Assembly (NCBI RefSeq): GCF_022664435.1
Contig: NZ_JAKREU010000002.1
Span: 1 to 64,000 of the forward strand
Source of the DNA: Sphingomonas panni
Lineage (GTDB): Bacteria; Pseudomonadota; Alphaproteobacteria; Sphingomonadales; Sphingomonadaceae
Direction: 5' to 3'
DNA length: 64,000 bases
The position numbers and the translations under genes are program-made. Position 1 is the first letter of the stretch. Each line of letters begins with the position of its first letter. Positions 44,097 to 53,553 of this stretch are shown piece after piece. The notes under the pieces were generated by a model. That model had not been told where the DNA came from. It did no database searches and worked only from the letters and a program-made list of their open reading frames with translations.

Positions 44097-46697
44097 GTGA
44101 CGATTCCTATGCGCCGTGCCGCGTTTCTCCTGTCGGCCGCCATCTCCATGCCGGCATTCGCGCAGGAGAACGATCCCATGGCGAATCGTGAAGCCGACAC
44201 GATCATTGTTACCGGCAGCCGCTTCGGTGGTCGCACGTCAACGCAGTCAGCCACGCCAGTGGATGCGATTGGCCGGGATCAGCTTCAGCAGAGTGGCCGG
44301 GTTGATCTGATTCAACAGCTCAAAGTGGAGGTGCCCAGCTTCAACACGCCGAGGCCGCTGGGTTCGGGAGTAGGCGATTATCTCGTCCCGCCCTCTCTGC
44401 GAGGACTTGGACCGGGTGAGGTGCTGGTACTGGTCAATGGCAAGCGTCGTCATACCGCAAGCGACTTGAACGCCAGCAATGGCATCGGCCGCGGCGACGT
44501 GTCTGTCGATTTTAACGCCATCCCATCCTTCGCCCTTTCCCGTGCAGAAGTGCTGCGTGACGGTGCGTCGGCGCAATATGGATCGGACGCGATTTCCGGT
44601 GTCATCAACCTGATCCTCGACCGCTCAGTCGGCACGCGGGCGCAGGTGACCGGCGGAATTACCACCGAAGGTGACGGCGCCTACGGTGAAGCCAGTGTGT
44701 CCTCTGGTATTCGCGTCGGAGATGACGGTGTCTTCAGGCTGACCGCATCGTTTCAGCAGCATGAGGGCACCAACCGGTCGCGCCCCGATACCCGACAGCA
44801 GTATTTCGGTATCAACGCGGCCGGTCGCCCCACGACTATCTCCGGCAACTATGGTTCGGGTACGGGCCTGACCCCGTCGAACGGGACGCTTGACCCTCGC
44901 GAGGCAACGATCGACCGCAACGTCTTCCGCTTCGGCGATCAGCCCAGCACCAATGCGCAGCTGTTCTACAACTTCACTGCTCCGGCTTCGGACAGCGTCG
45001 AGGTGTATTCGTTCGGCGGTTACAATCGCCTTGACGGTGACATCGAATATTTCTTCCGCCGGGCCGGCCAGGACGAGACGATCCGTGCGCTCAACCCCGA
45101 TGGATACCGTCCGGTCCTCGACTCCAGGATCGAGAACCTATCGGTCGCCATGGGTTTGCGTGGCGACAGCCTCGCGGGCTTCGGTTGGGATCTGTCGACC
45201 GTGTATGGCTTGAACACGCAGGACCTCTATTACGACAACAGCGTCAACGTGTCGTACGGAACGGCCACGCCTCGCCGCTTCAATCGGCTGCGGTCCGACT
45301 TCTACCAGTGGACCAACAATCTCGATCTGACGAGAGAGATACCGGTGGGCGACGACGCCCCGCTTAAGCTTGCTGCGGGCCTCGAATATCGTGAGGAAAC
45401 CTACCGCCTGTTCTCAGGGGATCCTGCGGGGTACCTCAGCGGTGGTGTACCCATTCTCGACGGACCCAACGCCGGACGGCCTGCCATCGTCGGGGCGCAG
45501 CCTGGTCCCAGTAACGGTGCCGATGATCGGGCTTCCTTAAGCCGCCAAAGCTGGGCGGTGTACGGAGATGCGGAGAAGACGTTCTTCGGAAGCCTTCTGG
45601 TCCAGGGTACAGTTCGGCACGAACATTATTCCGACTTCGGCAACACCACCAACTTCAAGGTGGCTGGACGCCTGGGGCTGTTCGGTGGCTTTGCGGCACG
45701 TGCATCGTACAACACGGGCTTCCGTGCGCCGGCACTCGCGCAGTCCGGCTACAATGCCTCCAATACCCTGATCCTGAATGGGCAGCAGGCGATCGTGCGT
45801 GTTGCGGCAGTAGATAGCCCGGCTGCTCGTCTGGCTGGTGCAACCGATCTCAAGCCCGAGACGTCCCGCAACGTGTCCGCCGGTCTCGTCTTCGAAGCTG
45901 GCGGCCTGACCGCGACGCTTGATGCCTATCAGATTAAGGTGCGCGACCGGATCGCGATCTCGTCCACCTTCCAGGATGCACGGCTGACCAGCTTCCTTGC
46001 CGCGAATGGGCAAGGAAATTTCAGTGCTATCTCCTATCTGACCAATGCCGTCGACACCAAGACACGGGGCGTCGATCTGGTGGTGAATTATCGCGCCCGC
46101 GTCGCAGATGGCGTGTTCAGCGTCACGCTGGCAGGCAATTATAACATGACCACCTTTGACCGGATTGCCGGCACGCCGGCACCGTTGGCGGCGCTCGGCC
46201 TCACCACCCCGCTGTTCGATTTAACCCAGCAGCTGCGGTTTTCGGACAGCCTGCCGCGTAACAAGGTAACCCTCGACCTCAATTATTCGCATGGACCGTT
46301 CGCTATTTCGCTGACGAACACGCGGTATGGCGAGGTGTCGACGGTTGCTTTGACCAATCGCACCCCGGCGCAGATCGCTGCGCTTATCCCTGGCTATGAC
46401 GTCTCCCTTGTCCCCGTATCCGCCACCAGCGCCAACTCGGACATCATCCAACGCTTTGGTGCCGAGGTACTGACCGACCTCGAACTCTCGTGGCAGGCGA
46501 CGCGCGCGCTACGTCTTAGCGCCGGCGCCCAGAACCTGTTCGACGTCTACCCGGACGAGAACATCGCCTCGTCCGTCGCCTCCGTCGCGGCTGGCACCAA
46601 CGGTGCCGACAATGCGGGCACCCAGCCCTATAACGCGATCTCGCCGTTCGGCTTCAACGGCCGCACCGTCTTCGTTCGGTTAGGTTTGACCTTTTGA
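44097..46697 (+). CDS. TonB-dependent receptor
   Basis: An 866-residue outer-membrane receptor. A signal peptide (RRAAFLLSAAISMPAFAQ) is followed by a TonB-box-like segment (DTIIVTGSR), the plug domain (LRGLGPGEVLVLVNGKRRHT, LRDGASAQYGSDAISGVINL) and a 22-strand-type barrel ending in the aromatic FVRLGLTF. The GTG at 44097 is preferred because TTGGGG lies 6 bases upstream; ATGs at 44076 and 44109 are alternatives. The plug is of the type seen in receptors for larger substrates (vitamin, saccharide or peptide); the substrate is unknown. Divergent from the exporter operon. Confidence 0.93.
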   Translation: MTIPMRRAAFLLSAAISMPAFAQENDPMANREADTIIVTGSRFGGRTSTQSATPVDAIGRDQLQQSGRVDLIQQLKVEVPSFNTPRPLGSGVGDYLVPPSLRGLGPGEVLVLVNGKRRHTASDLNASNGIGRGDVSVDFNAIPSFALSRAEVLRDGASAQYGSDAISGVINLILDRSVGTRAQVTGGITTEGDGAYGEASVSSGIRVGDDGVFRLTASFQQHEGTNRSRPDTRQQYFGINAAGRPTTISGNYGSGTGLTPSNGTLDPREATIDRNVFRFGDQPSTNAQLFYNFTAPASDSVEVYSFGGYNRLDGDIEYFFRRAGQDETIRALNPDGYRPVLDSRIENLSVAMGLRGDSLAGFGWDLSTVYGLNTQDLYYDNSVNVSYGTATPRRFNRLRSDFYQWTNNLDLTREIPVGDDAPLKLAAGLEYREETYRLFSGDPAGYLSGGVPILDGPNAGRPAIVGAQPGPSNGADDRASLSRQSWAVYGDAEKTFFGSLLVQGTVRHEHYSDFGNTTNFKVAGRLGLFGGFAARASYNTGFRAPALAQSGYNASNTLILNGQQAIVRVAAVDSPAARLAGATDLKPETSRNVSAGLVFEAGGLTATLDAYQIKVRDRIAISSTFQDARLTSFLAANGQGNFSAISYLTNAVDTKTRGVDLVVNYRARVADGVFSVTLAGNYNMTTFDRIAGTPAPLAALGLTTPLFDLTQQLRFSDSLPRNKVTLDLNYSHGPFAISLTNTRYGEVSTVALTNRTPAQIAALIPGYDVSLVPVSATSANSDIIQRFGAEVLTDLELSWQATRALRLSAGAQNLFDVYPDENIASSVASVAAGTNGADNAGTQPYNAISPFGFNGRTVFVRLGLTF

Positions 46698-46824
46698 GGA
46701 GCGACCTGCGAGGGCATATTTCGTGATGATGACGGAGCATATGGCATCAGAAATGCCTTTGAAGGTTCGGCCGTGACAGAATGCCCAAGTGACATGACGC
46801 AGCGTTCACGATAACGGCCTAAGC

Positions 46825-47256
46825 GTGAACGCCGTTCGGCATCTCCTGGCGCAACGCCATCTGGCCGTGCTGCTCTGCGCGGCCACGTTGCTGCTGAAGC
46901 TGCTGGTGCCGACTGGGTACATGATCGCGTCTGATCACGGGCGGCTCTCCATCACGATCTGTTCGGGAATGGCGACCGAGCCAACCGCCATGGCCACGCC
47001 GGGGATGGATCACGCCATGACCATGGCACACGGCACCATGCCCGATACGGACAAATCGACCGGTCACGCCAAACCCGAAATGCCGTGCGCCTTTGCGGGT
47101 CTGTCGGCGCAGGTGTTGGGCGCCGTCGACGTCGTGCTGCTGGCGATCGCGCTTGCCGCCGTCGCGATCATGGCGCTGCGCAGCGTGCCTCGCCTCGCCC
47201 CGCGTACCGCGTCGTATCTACGTCCGCCGCTCCGCGGCCCTCCGCTTTCCGCCTGA
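46825..47256 (+). CDS. DUF2946-like small membrane protein
   Basis: A 143-residue protein with a GTG start. One N-terminal helix (HLAVLLCAATLLLKLLVPTGYM), a Met/His-rich periplasmic loop (GMDHAMTMAHGTMP) and a C-terminal helix (AVDVVLLAIALAAVAIMAL) match DUF2946 proteins, which are found in copper-handling clusters. The Met/His loop suggests Cu binding. It is the first gene of the cluster that continues with superoxide dismutase, PCuAC and SCO. Confidence 0.8.
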   Translation: MNAVRHLLAQRHLAVLLCAATLLLKLLVPTGYMIASDHGRLSITICSGMATEPTAMATPGMDHAMTMAHGTMPDTDKSTGHAKPEMPCAFAGLSAQVLGAVDVVLLAIALAAVAIMALRSVPRLAPRTASYLRPPLRGPPLSA

Positions 47257-47260
47257 CGAA

Positions 47261-47280
47261 CTGACCGGGAAACCGGTCAG
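47261..47280 (+). terminator. Perfect 8-bp hairpin with GAAA loop
   Basis: CTGACCGG, GAAA, CCGGTCAG, 4 bases after the DUF2946 stop. No T-run follows. Either a weak terminator or the first element of the structured leader of the superoxide dismutase gene. Confidence 0.55.
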
Positions 47281-47297
47281 CTAACTGCGTCGTCGTG

Positions 47298-47358
47298 CAG
47301 CCTTGGTGGCTGTCACGCGAACCATGGCCCGTATCGGTTTCCGGTCGCAAGCGACCGG
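47298..47358 (+). promoter_or_regulatory. Structured leader upstream of the superoxide dismutase gene
   Basis: Two further hairpins in the 137-base spacer: CAGCC-5-GGCTG at 47298-47312 and CCGGTCG-CAAG-CGACCGG at 47341-47358. With the hairpin at 47261-47280 this makes three stems in a row before the dismutase start. It could be an attenuator or mRNA-stabilising region. No known riboswitch class was recognised. Confidence 0.35.
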
Positions 47359-47394
47359 CGATGCAGGCGTAGCGTCAGCACGAAAGCAATCTCC

Positions 47395-48087
47395 ATGTTC
47401 CGAAGCACCCTTTTCGGTGTCGCCGCGCTATGCGTCGCGACGCCGTCGGCCGCGCAGGTAGCGCCAGCGCCCTTCAGCCTGCCACCTCTGCCCTACACCG
47501 CCGCTGCGCTGGAGCCGGCGATTGATGCCCTGACGATGACGATCCATCACGATCGTCATCACCAGGCCTATGTCGACGCGCTCAACAAGGCGGTCGCTGC
47601 CGATGCGAAGCTTGAAGGCCAGTCGCTCGACGCGCTGGTCGCGAAGGCCGGGACGCTGCCCGCCATCGTCCGTAACAACGCCGGCGGTCACTGGAACCAC
47701 AGCTTCTTCTGGAAGACGATGGCCCCGGCCGCGCAGGCGGGACAGCCATCGTCGGCGCTTGCCGCCGCGATCGACCGTCAGTTCGGCTCGCTCGCCGGCT
47801 TCAAGGCCGCGTTCAAGGACGCGGGGACCAAGCGGTTCGGCTCGGGCTGGGTCTGGCTGGTCGTCAAGCCCGACGGCACGCTCGCGATCACCTCGACACC
47901 CAACCAGGACAATCCGCTGATGGACGTGGCGGAAGTCAAGGGCACGCCGATCCTGGGCAACGATGTGTGGGAACAGGCCTACTACCTCAGATACCAGAAC
48001 CGGCGCGCTGATTACCTCGATGGCTGGTGGCAGGTGATCGACTGGAAGACCGTGTCCGATCGCTACGCCGAGACGCGCACGCGCTGA
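47395..48087 (+). CDS. Exported Fe/Mn superoxide dismutase with one altered metal ligand
   Basis: A 230-residue Fe/Mn-type superoxide dismutase with a signal peptide ([21 protein letters not shown]). Most bacterial Fe/Mn enzymes are cytosolic, so export is notable. Metal ligands by alignment to E. coli SodB are H51 ([12 protein letters not shown]), H102 (NHSFFW) and D190 (GNDVWE). The fourth, normally His in DxWEHAYY, is Gln194 (WEQAYYLRY; codon CAG at 47974). Activity may be lost or changed. The rest of the fold, including the tail [12 protein letters not shown], is normal. It is the second gene of the copper-linked cluster, 28 bases before PCuAC. Confidence 0.9.
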   Translation: MFRSTLFGVAALCVATPSAAQVAPAPFSLPPLPYTAAALEPAIDALTMTIHHDRHHQAYVDALNKAVAADAKLEGQSLDALVAKAGTLPAIVRNNAGGHWNHSFFWKTMAPAAQAGQPSSALAAAIDRQFGSLAGFKAAFKDAGTKRFGSGWVWLVVKPDGTLAITSTPNQDNPLMDVAEVKGTPILGNDVWEQAYYLRYQNRRADYLDGWWQVIDWKTVSDRYAETRTR

Positions 48088-48115
48088 CGCCCTCCCGAAA
48101 TCCAAAGGAATCATC

Positions 48116-48592
48116 ATGACCTATCGTATCGCGTTGGCGCTGGTTGCCACGCTGACCGCGCCTGCGCTCGCACAAGACGCCCGCAAGGGCAGCATCACCA
48201 TATCGAAGCCATGGTCGCGCGCAACCGCCCCCCGGGCGACCGTGGGCGCAGGCTTCCTCACCATCCGCAACACCGGCACGCAGCCGGATCGCCTGCTGTC
48301 GGCCACCTCCCCCCGTGCGGCGAAGGTCGAGCTCCACACCATGTCGCTCGAAGACGGCATCATGCGAATGCGTCCGCTCGTCGATGGCGTTGAAATCCCG
48401 GCGGGTGGCGACGCGACGCTGGCACCGGGCGGCAACCACATCATGCTGATCGGGCTCAAGGCGCCCCTCAAGGTGGGCGAGCGCGTGCCCGCGACGTTGC
48501 GCTTCGCGCGAGCGGGACCGGTGAAGGTGCAGTTCGTGGTTGCCGGTGCCGGCGCTGCCCAACCGGCGGACGAGCACGGGGGGCATCATTGA
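48116..48592 (+). CDS. PCuAC-type periplasmic copper chaperone
   Basis: A 158-residue exported protein (signal peptide MTYRIALALVATLTAPALAQ). The Cu(I) motif H-M-x10-M-x21-H-x-M is recognisable in VELHTMSLEDGIMRM and GGNHIMLIGLK. A His-rich tail (DEHGGHH) adds metal-binding capacity. PCuAC delivers copper to the CuA site of cytochrome oxidase or to SCO. It is followed directly by an SCO gene (stop and start overlap, TGATG), a standard partnership. Confidence 0.93.
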   Translation: MTYRIALALVATLTAPALAQDARKGSITISKPWSRATAPRATVGAGFLTIRNTGTQPDRLLSATSPRAAKVELHTMSLEDGIMRMRPLVDGVEIPAGGDATLAPGGNHIMLIGLKAPLKVGERVPATLRFARAGPVKVQFVVAGAGAAQPADEHGGHH

Positions 48593-49212
48593 TGGCCAAT
48601 GCTCGCACTCGCGACCTGATGCGCGGCACAGCTCTCGCGACCCTGCTGACGCTCACCGTCGTCGGCAGCATCGCCGCTTGCTCGAAAGAGCCGGAGGGTG
48701 CGCAGAACAGCGCGGTCCCCGCGCAGCCGAACGCGCCGGGCGGGCCGTTCAAGCTCACCGATACGAACGGCAGGACGGTCACGAACGAAACGCTGAAGGG
48801 CAAGCCCTATGCGATCTTCTTCGGCTTCACCCGGTGTCCCGATGTCTGTCCGACGACGATGGCGCGCATGGCGCTGCTCCACAAACGATTGGGCGCGGAC
48901 GCTTCTAAGATGAACGTCGTCTTCGTCTCGGTCGATCCCGAACATGACAAGCGCGAGGACATCGCCAGCTTCCTGTCGATGTTCGAGGCGCCCGTCATCG
49001 GCCTGACCGGCGATCCGGCCGAGCTTGAGCGCATGGAGAAGGCGTTCAAGATCTATGTGGAACGCGTGCCGCTGCCGAGCGGTGACTATACGATCGATCA
49101 TACCGCACGCATCCTGCTGTTCGATCGGAACGGCCAGTTCGCCGACACGATGGATGCCAAGGAGCCGCAGGCGCAGGCCGTCGAGCGGTTGCGTAAGCTG
49201 ATCCGTGCTTAG
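48592..49212 (+). CDS. SCO1/SenC-family protein, lipoprotein
   Basis: A 206-residue thioredoxin-fold protein. An N-terminal helix with the lipobox GSIAAC marks a lipoprotein. The Cu-binding pair is in FTRCPDVCPTTMA, with the third ligand His in IDHTARILLFD. SCO proteins carry copper or reduce Cys of cytochrome oxidase subunit II. The ATG at 48592 overlaps the PCuAC stop, and the next gene overlaps its stop in turn, so expression is coupled. Confidence 0.94.
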   Translation: MANARTRDLMRGTALATLLTLTVVGSIAACSKEPEGAQNSAVPAQPNAPGGPFKLTDTNGRTVTNETLKGKPYAIFFGFTRCPDVCPTTMARMALLHKRLGADASKMNVVFVSVDPEHDKREDIASFLSMFEAPVIGLTGDPAELERMEKAFKIYVERVPLPSGDYTIDHTARILLFDRNGQFADTMDAKEPQAQAVERLRKLIRA

Positions 49213-49642
49213 GTGGGCGATGCTGGCGGGCGCATTGACGCTCGCCGGCTGCGGCTTTCCGAACACCGTGCTCGACGAAGGTCGCGTCCGCGAAGCGACC
49301 GAGGCGCATTTCGGCAGCCCGTTGGCGCCGATCGACGTCGGCCCGGTGGTCATCAGCGGCGATCACGCGATCGCCGACTGGACGCAGGGCGACTTCGGCG
49401 GGCGGGCGCTGTTCGAGCGCGGTGCCTATGGCTGGGGTCTGCTGTTGTGCAGCGGAGATTCGATCCGTCGCGCGGATAATCTCGCGCGCGCCGGCGTGCC
49501 CGACTTCAATGCCCGCTGGATCGCCGATCAGCTCGCAAAGGCTGAGTCCCAACTACCGCCCGCGCGCCTTGCCCGGATGAAACGCTTCACCGGCACCGCA
49601 GCCGATCACGAAGCCTATTTGAAAACCCTGGGGGACCAATGA
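49205..49642 (+). CDS. Copper-uptake-associated lipoprotein
   Basis: A 145-residue small lipoprotein (lipobox TLAGC) with DWTQGDFGGRALF and GWGLLLCSGDSIR, features I associate with proteins annotated as copper uptake system-associated. GTG start overlapping the SCO stop. The TonB receptor gene starts 4 bases before its end. Mechanism unknown. Confidence 0.72.
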   Translation: MLRWAMLAGALTLAGCGFPNTVLDEGRVREATEAHFGSPLAPIDVGPVVISGDHAIADWTQGDFGGRALFERGAYGWGLLLCSGDSIRRADNLARAGVPDFNARWIADQLAKAESQLPPARLARMKRFTGTAADHEAYLKTLGDQ

Positions 49643-51757
49643 AACCGACCATCCTGCTGGCGTTGATCGCCGGCACCGCGCTGGCGTCGCCGGCTTTTGC
49701 GCAAGACCAGACCGTCCCGACCGAAGACACGCAGACGCCAAGCTGGTCCGGAAGCGACATCGTCGTGACCGGTGTCCGGGATAGCTATGCTGCGCCTAAG
49801 ACAAGCGCGGCCACCCGCACCGACACGCCGCTGATCCAGGTGCCCCAGTCGGTGCAGGTGCTGACCAAGACGCTGATCCAGGAACAGGACCGCCGCACGC
49901 TGGGCGATGCGCTGGTGAACGTCTCCGGCGTCACCCCGACGCGGGTCGACGAGGTGCTGTTCATCCCACCGATCGTGCGCGGCTTTCCGGCGGAGGTGTA
50001 TCTCGACGGCCTGTCTGTCTTCGCGGGCAACCAGCAGGCCTATGACCCCAACAGCCTTGTCGGCATCGAGCGGATCGATGTCCTGAAGGGTCCGACCGCC
50101 ACCCTCTACGGGGGCGGCATCGGCACGCCGCTGGGCGGCGTCATCAACCTCGAAAGCGTCCGACCGAACGATAAGGCTGGCGGCTATGTGGCGATGCGCG
50201 CCGGCAGCTTCTCGACCTGGAACCCCTTCGGCGACATCACTGTGCCGCTGTCGGACGGGATCGCGGCGCGGATCACGGGCGAGTATCAGGGCAACGATAG
50301 CTGGATCGACAAGGTAAAGGCGCGGCGCTGGTCCGTGCAGCCCAGCCTCTCGTTCCGGATCGACCCCGCGACCGATCTGCTGGTCCAGGGGCAGTTCAGC
50401 CGGCGCAGCAATCTCGAATATTCCGGCCTACCCGCCGACGCGGCGCTGGCTGGCACGATCCGTCGCGATGCCTTCCCCGGCTCGCCGATCGATCAGCCGT
50501 TCACCACCAACGACATCCGCATGGGGCAGGCGACGCTGCGCCACGCCTTCTCGGATCGGCTCAAGCTGACGGTGAGCGGGCGCTATTATTCGAGCGTCAT
50601 CGATGAGCAGGGCAGCTTCGTCTATCCCGGCCTCTTCCCAACGGGCACGGTCGCGCCGCGCTACGACGTGTTCCCAATCACGATGCGCAACCGCACCAAG
50701 GAAGCGACCGTCGATGCGAACCTGGCCGGTGACGTCGATCTGCTGGGGGGGGGCGCACAAGCTGCTCGTCGGGGCAAATTACGACTGGACCAGCTTTTAC
50801 AGCGCGATGGGTCTGTTCGTCAGCGATAGCCCATCGGGCACGATCGACCTTGCAAATCCCAGCTACGATCTGCGTTATACCCCGCAGCTTCCGGTCAATT
50901 CCTACACCGACGATCGCTTTACGACGTTCGCCGGCTACATTCAGGATCAGGCCACCTACGGTCCGCTGCACCTGACCGGGGGCTTGCGCCTGACCTCGCT
51001 CAAGTTCGTCGAGAACAGCAACATCGGCGTCGCCAACGACAAGACCTACACGCACCTGTCGCCCCGGATCGGCGCGACCCTCGACGTGGTGAAGGGCGTC
51101 GCGCTGTTCGCAGGCTATGCGACTGCGTTCCGTGCGCCATTCGGCTTCATCGGCACGGTGTCGCCGGTGCCGGAAACGTCGAGCAACATCGAGGGTGGGG
51201 TGAAGCTGGCGCTGGCCGGCACCGGTCTGTCGGGAACGATCGCCGTGTTCCGCCAGACCCACGACAATGTCGTCACCGCTGATCCCGCCAACGTCGGCTT
51301 CTACATCCAGAGCGGGCGGCAACGCGCGCGCGGCGTCGAGGTGGACATGGTTTGGGAGCCGACGCCGGCCTTCTCGCTGCTCGCCAACTACGCCTACACT
51401 GACACCCGCGACAACGGCGTGGCCCCCGGCGACAGGCTGATCCGCGTGCCCGAGAGCAGCGGGCGGATCGCGGCCCGCTACCGAGTACTGCACGGCCCGG
51501 CCAAGGGGTTGGCGATTGGGGCCGGCATCAGTGCCTTCACGTCACGCGAGCTGACGCTGCCGAACACAATCGCGGTGCCCGGCTATGCCGCGATCGACGC
51601 ACAGGCCTCCTACGATATCGGACGGTTCACGCTGGGCACGTCGGTGGTCAACCTCGGCAACCGGCGGGCCTTCGATCCCTATTCCTATCTCGGCTATCCG
51701 GTGGTCGCGCCTAACCAGCCCCGATCGGCCTATGTGACGCTGAAGGTGCGGATATGA
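49639..51757 (+). pseudogene. TonB-dependent receptor, frameshifted in a run of nine G
   Basis: A siderophore-type or copper TonB receptor of about 705 residues when the two frames are joined. Signal peptide MKPTILLALIAGTALASPAFA, then TPLIQVPQSVQVLTKTLIQE, the plug end KGPTATLYGGGIGTPLGGVIN and a barrel ending AYVTLKVRI. The first frame runs 49639-50829 and the second continues from about 50741. The switch is in nine consecutive G at 50745-50753; eight G would restore the frame. It may be a sequencing error, a null allele or a slippage (on/off) site. Start overlaps the upstream gene and its stop overlaps the esterase start, so it is embedded in the copper operon. Confidence 0.88.
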
Positions 51758-52716
51758 CCGTGGTCAGTTTCGTGTGCCGCTCAATTGCTCTCGCGAGCAT
51801 GGCTGTAGCGGCGGTGCCGTTGGCGACGATCGCGAGCGCGCAGACGCCGGGCACGGGCGGGACGGTCATCCCGCTTTACCGCAAAGGCAGCGTTCCATCG
51901 CTCGGTGTGCCCGAAAAGCGGGATCGGCTGCCGAACGGCGAGACGATGATCTACGACGTGAGCGAACCGACGCTGGAGCTTTTCCGGCCCGCGTCTGGCC
52001 GCGCCAACGGCACCGCCGTGATCGTCGCGCCGGGTGGCGGGTTCGTAGCGCTCGGCTATACCTTCGGCGGGACGGACGTGGCGCGAGCGCTGGCAGCGCG
52101 CGGCGTCACCGCGTTCGTGCTGAAATACCGCACGATCCGGAGCGGCGACGGGCCGATGCGGATGCCCGACGTCCATATGAAGGAGATGGGCGTCGTCATA
52201 TCGCGCGCGAAGACCGGCACGCCGGTCGAGATGCCGCGCTTCGCCGGCGAAGCGCACGCGGTCGAGGACGGCGTGCGGGCAATGGCGATCGTCCGGCAGC
52301 ACGCCTCCGAATGGAGCATCGAACCCCATAGTGTCGGCGTCATTGGCTTCTCGGCCGGAGCCTATCTCGCGGCCGATCTGGCGATCGGCGATGCACCGTC
52401 ACGTCCAGATTTCGTCGGCCTGATCTATGGTGGATTACGGACGCCAGTGCCTGCCGGCGCTCCGCCCGCATTCATCGCGGGAGCGGCCGACGACGAGTAT
52501 CAGCCGAACGATCCGGTCCTGCTCTACACGGCATGGCGGAAGGCGGGGGCAGCGGCCGAACTCCACCTCTATGAGCGCGGCGGGCATGGGTTCGACCTGC
52601 ACCGCCAAGGCACTACGAGCGACCACTGGTTCGACCAGCTTCTCTCGTGGATGCAGGCGCGCGGGCTTGCGTCATCATCGCGCCCTCAGACGAACTCGCC
52701 CTCAACTGATGAGTGA
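51754..52716 (+). CDS. Exported alpha/beta-hydrolase (acetyl-esterase-like)
   Basis: A 320-residue esterase with a signal peptide (about residues 1-29). Oxyanion loop APGGGF at 92-97, nucleophile S200 in IGFSAGAY, D246/D247 and H278 in GGHGF complete the triad. The family includes xylan acetylesterases and other carbohydrate or small-ester hydrolases. It starts inside the TonB receptor stop (ATGA), so is the last gene of the cluster. Substrate unknown. Confidence 0.9.
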   Translation: MTVVSFVCRSIALASMAVAAVPLATIASAQTPGTGGTVIPLYRKGSVPSLGVPEKRDRLPNGETMIYDVSEPTLELFRPASGRANGTAVIVAPGGGFVALGYTFGGTDVARALAARGVTAFVLKYRTIRSGDGPMRMPDVHMKEMGVVISRAKTGTPVEMPRFAGEAHAVEDGVRAMAIVRQHASEWSIEPHSVGVIGFSAGAYLAADLAIGDAPSRPDFVGLIYGGLRTPVPAGAPPAFIAGAADDEYQPNDPVLLYTAWRKAGAAAELHLYERGGHGFDLHRQGTTSDHWFDQLLSWMQARGLASSSRPQTNSPSTDE

Positions 52717-52845
52717 GTACGACCCGCAGCCGCCGTTCAACGTGGGCTCGCGCAGGACCGTGCCCGCTGAAGCGGTGAGGACGATGCCTACTGCTGACGC
52801 ATATTGAGCACGAACGTTCGCTGGAGATCGTCAGCGTTCAATACG

Positions 52846-52868
52846 AAAGTGGGCATAAAAGTGGGCAT
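52846..52868 (+). repeat. Short tandem direct repeat before the integrase fragment
   Basis: AAAGTGGGCAT twice, one base apart. Lies between the esterase gene and an integrase fragment. It might be a relic of a recombinase arm or core site. Confidence 0.5.
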
Positions 52869-52939
52869 GACCTACACAAAATCTTCTAACCTATTGAAGT
52901 TGCATAAGATCTTACGGACACCTCTTCCGCCAACGCGTC

Positions 52940-53257
52940 ATGCCAACAGGGCTGGTGCGACGCCGCGGGACGCTGAACGACTTCGTCTTCCCGAGCCGAA
53001 ACGACTACATGGCTCACAGGAGCACGGGGCAGTATGCCCGCCTCGTTCACGAGTGGGTGGTCGGCATCAGCCTTCCGGCTCAGGAATACGGGACGCACTC
53101 GCTCCGGCGCACAAAAGCATCGATTATCTACAAGGCTACGGGCAATCTCCGCGTAGTTCATATTTTTCTGGGCCATGCCAAGATCGACAGCACGGTCCGC
53201 TACTTGGGCGTCGACGTGGAGGACGCTTTGGAACTGGCCGAACGCACTGAACTCTAA
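52940..53257 (+). pseudogene. Tyrosine recombinase, C-terminal fragment
   Basis: About 105 residues with the second half of the catalytic set: HSLRR (H-x-x-R) in GTHSLRRTKAS, then LGHAKIDSTVRYLGV with His and the Tyr nucleophile. The first Arg and the Lys are missing, so it cannot recombine DNA alone. Upstream sequence in the same frame is short and unlike an integrase. Confidence 0.8.
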
Positions 53258-53260
53258 GCC

Positions 53261-53320
53261 GACCCATATCCGGTCATTCAGCGACGATGTCCTTGTTCCG
53301 GAAACCAGCCATTTGTTAAT
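53261..53320 (+). repeat. R1 intergenic repeat, copy 9
   Basis: Begins GACCCATATCCGGTCATTC, 3 bases after the integrase-fragment stop, and ends GCCATTTGTTAAT. The bases up to 53553 show no gene. Confidence 0.65.
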
Positions 53321-53553
53321 GCTAAGCGCGGTCGCTTCGGATGTGTTGGTTCCCGCCTTAATTCAGAATGCTGCGTCGTGCGACGCAGCGTAAAATGTTA
53401 CAGATATTGGCTACAATGACGATCGTTTCGCCCTCTGACACGGCACCGACACCAATCAAGATCGCACGCCGAAGATGCCAGCGGCTGCCAAAGTGCCCTT
53501 CGATCCGCAGCTACGCGCCCCGTACAAGCAGGCAGACCGGCGGTCGTCCGGTG

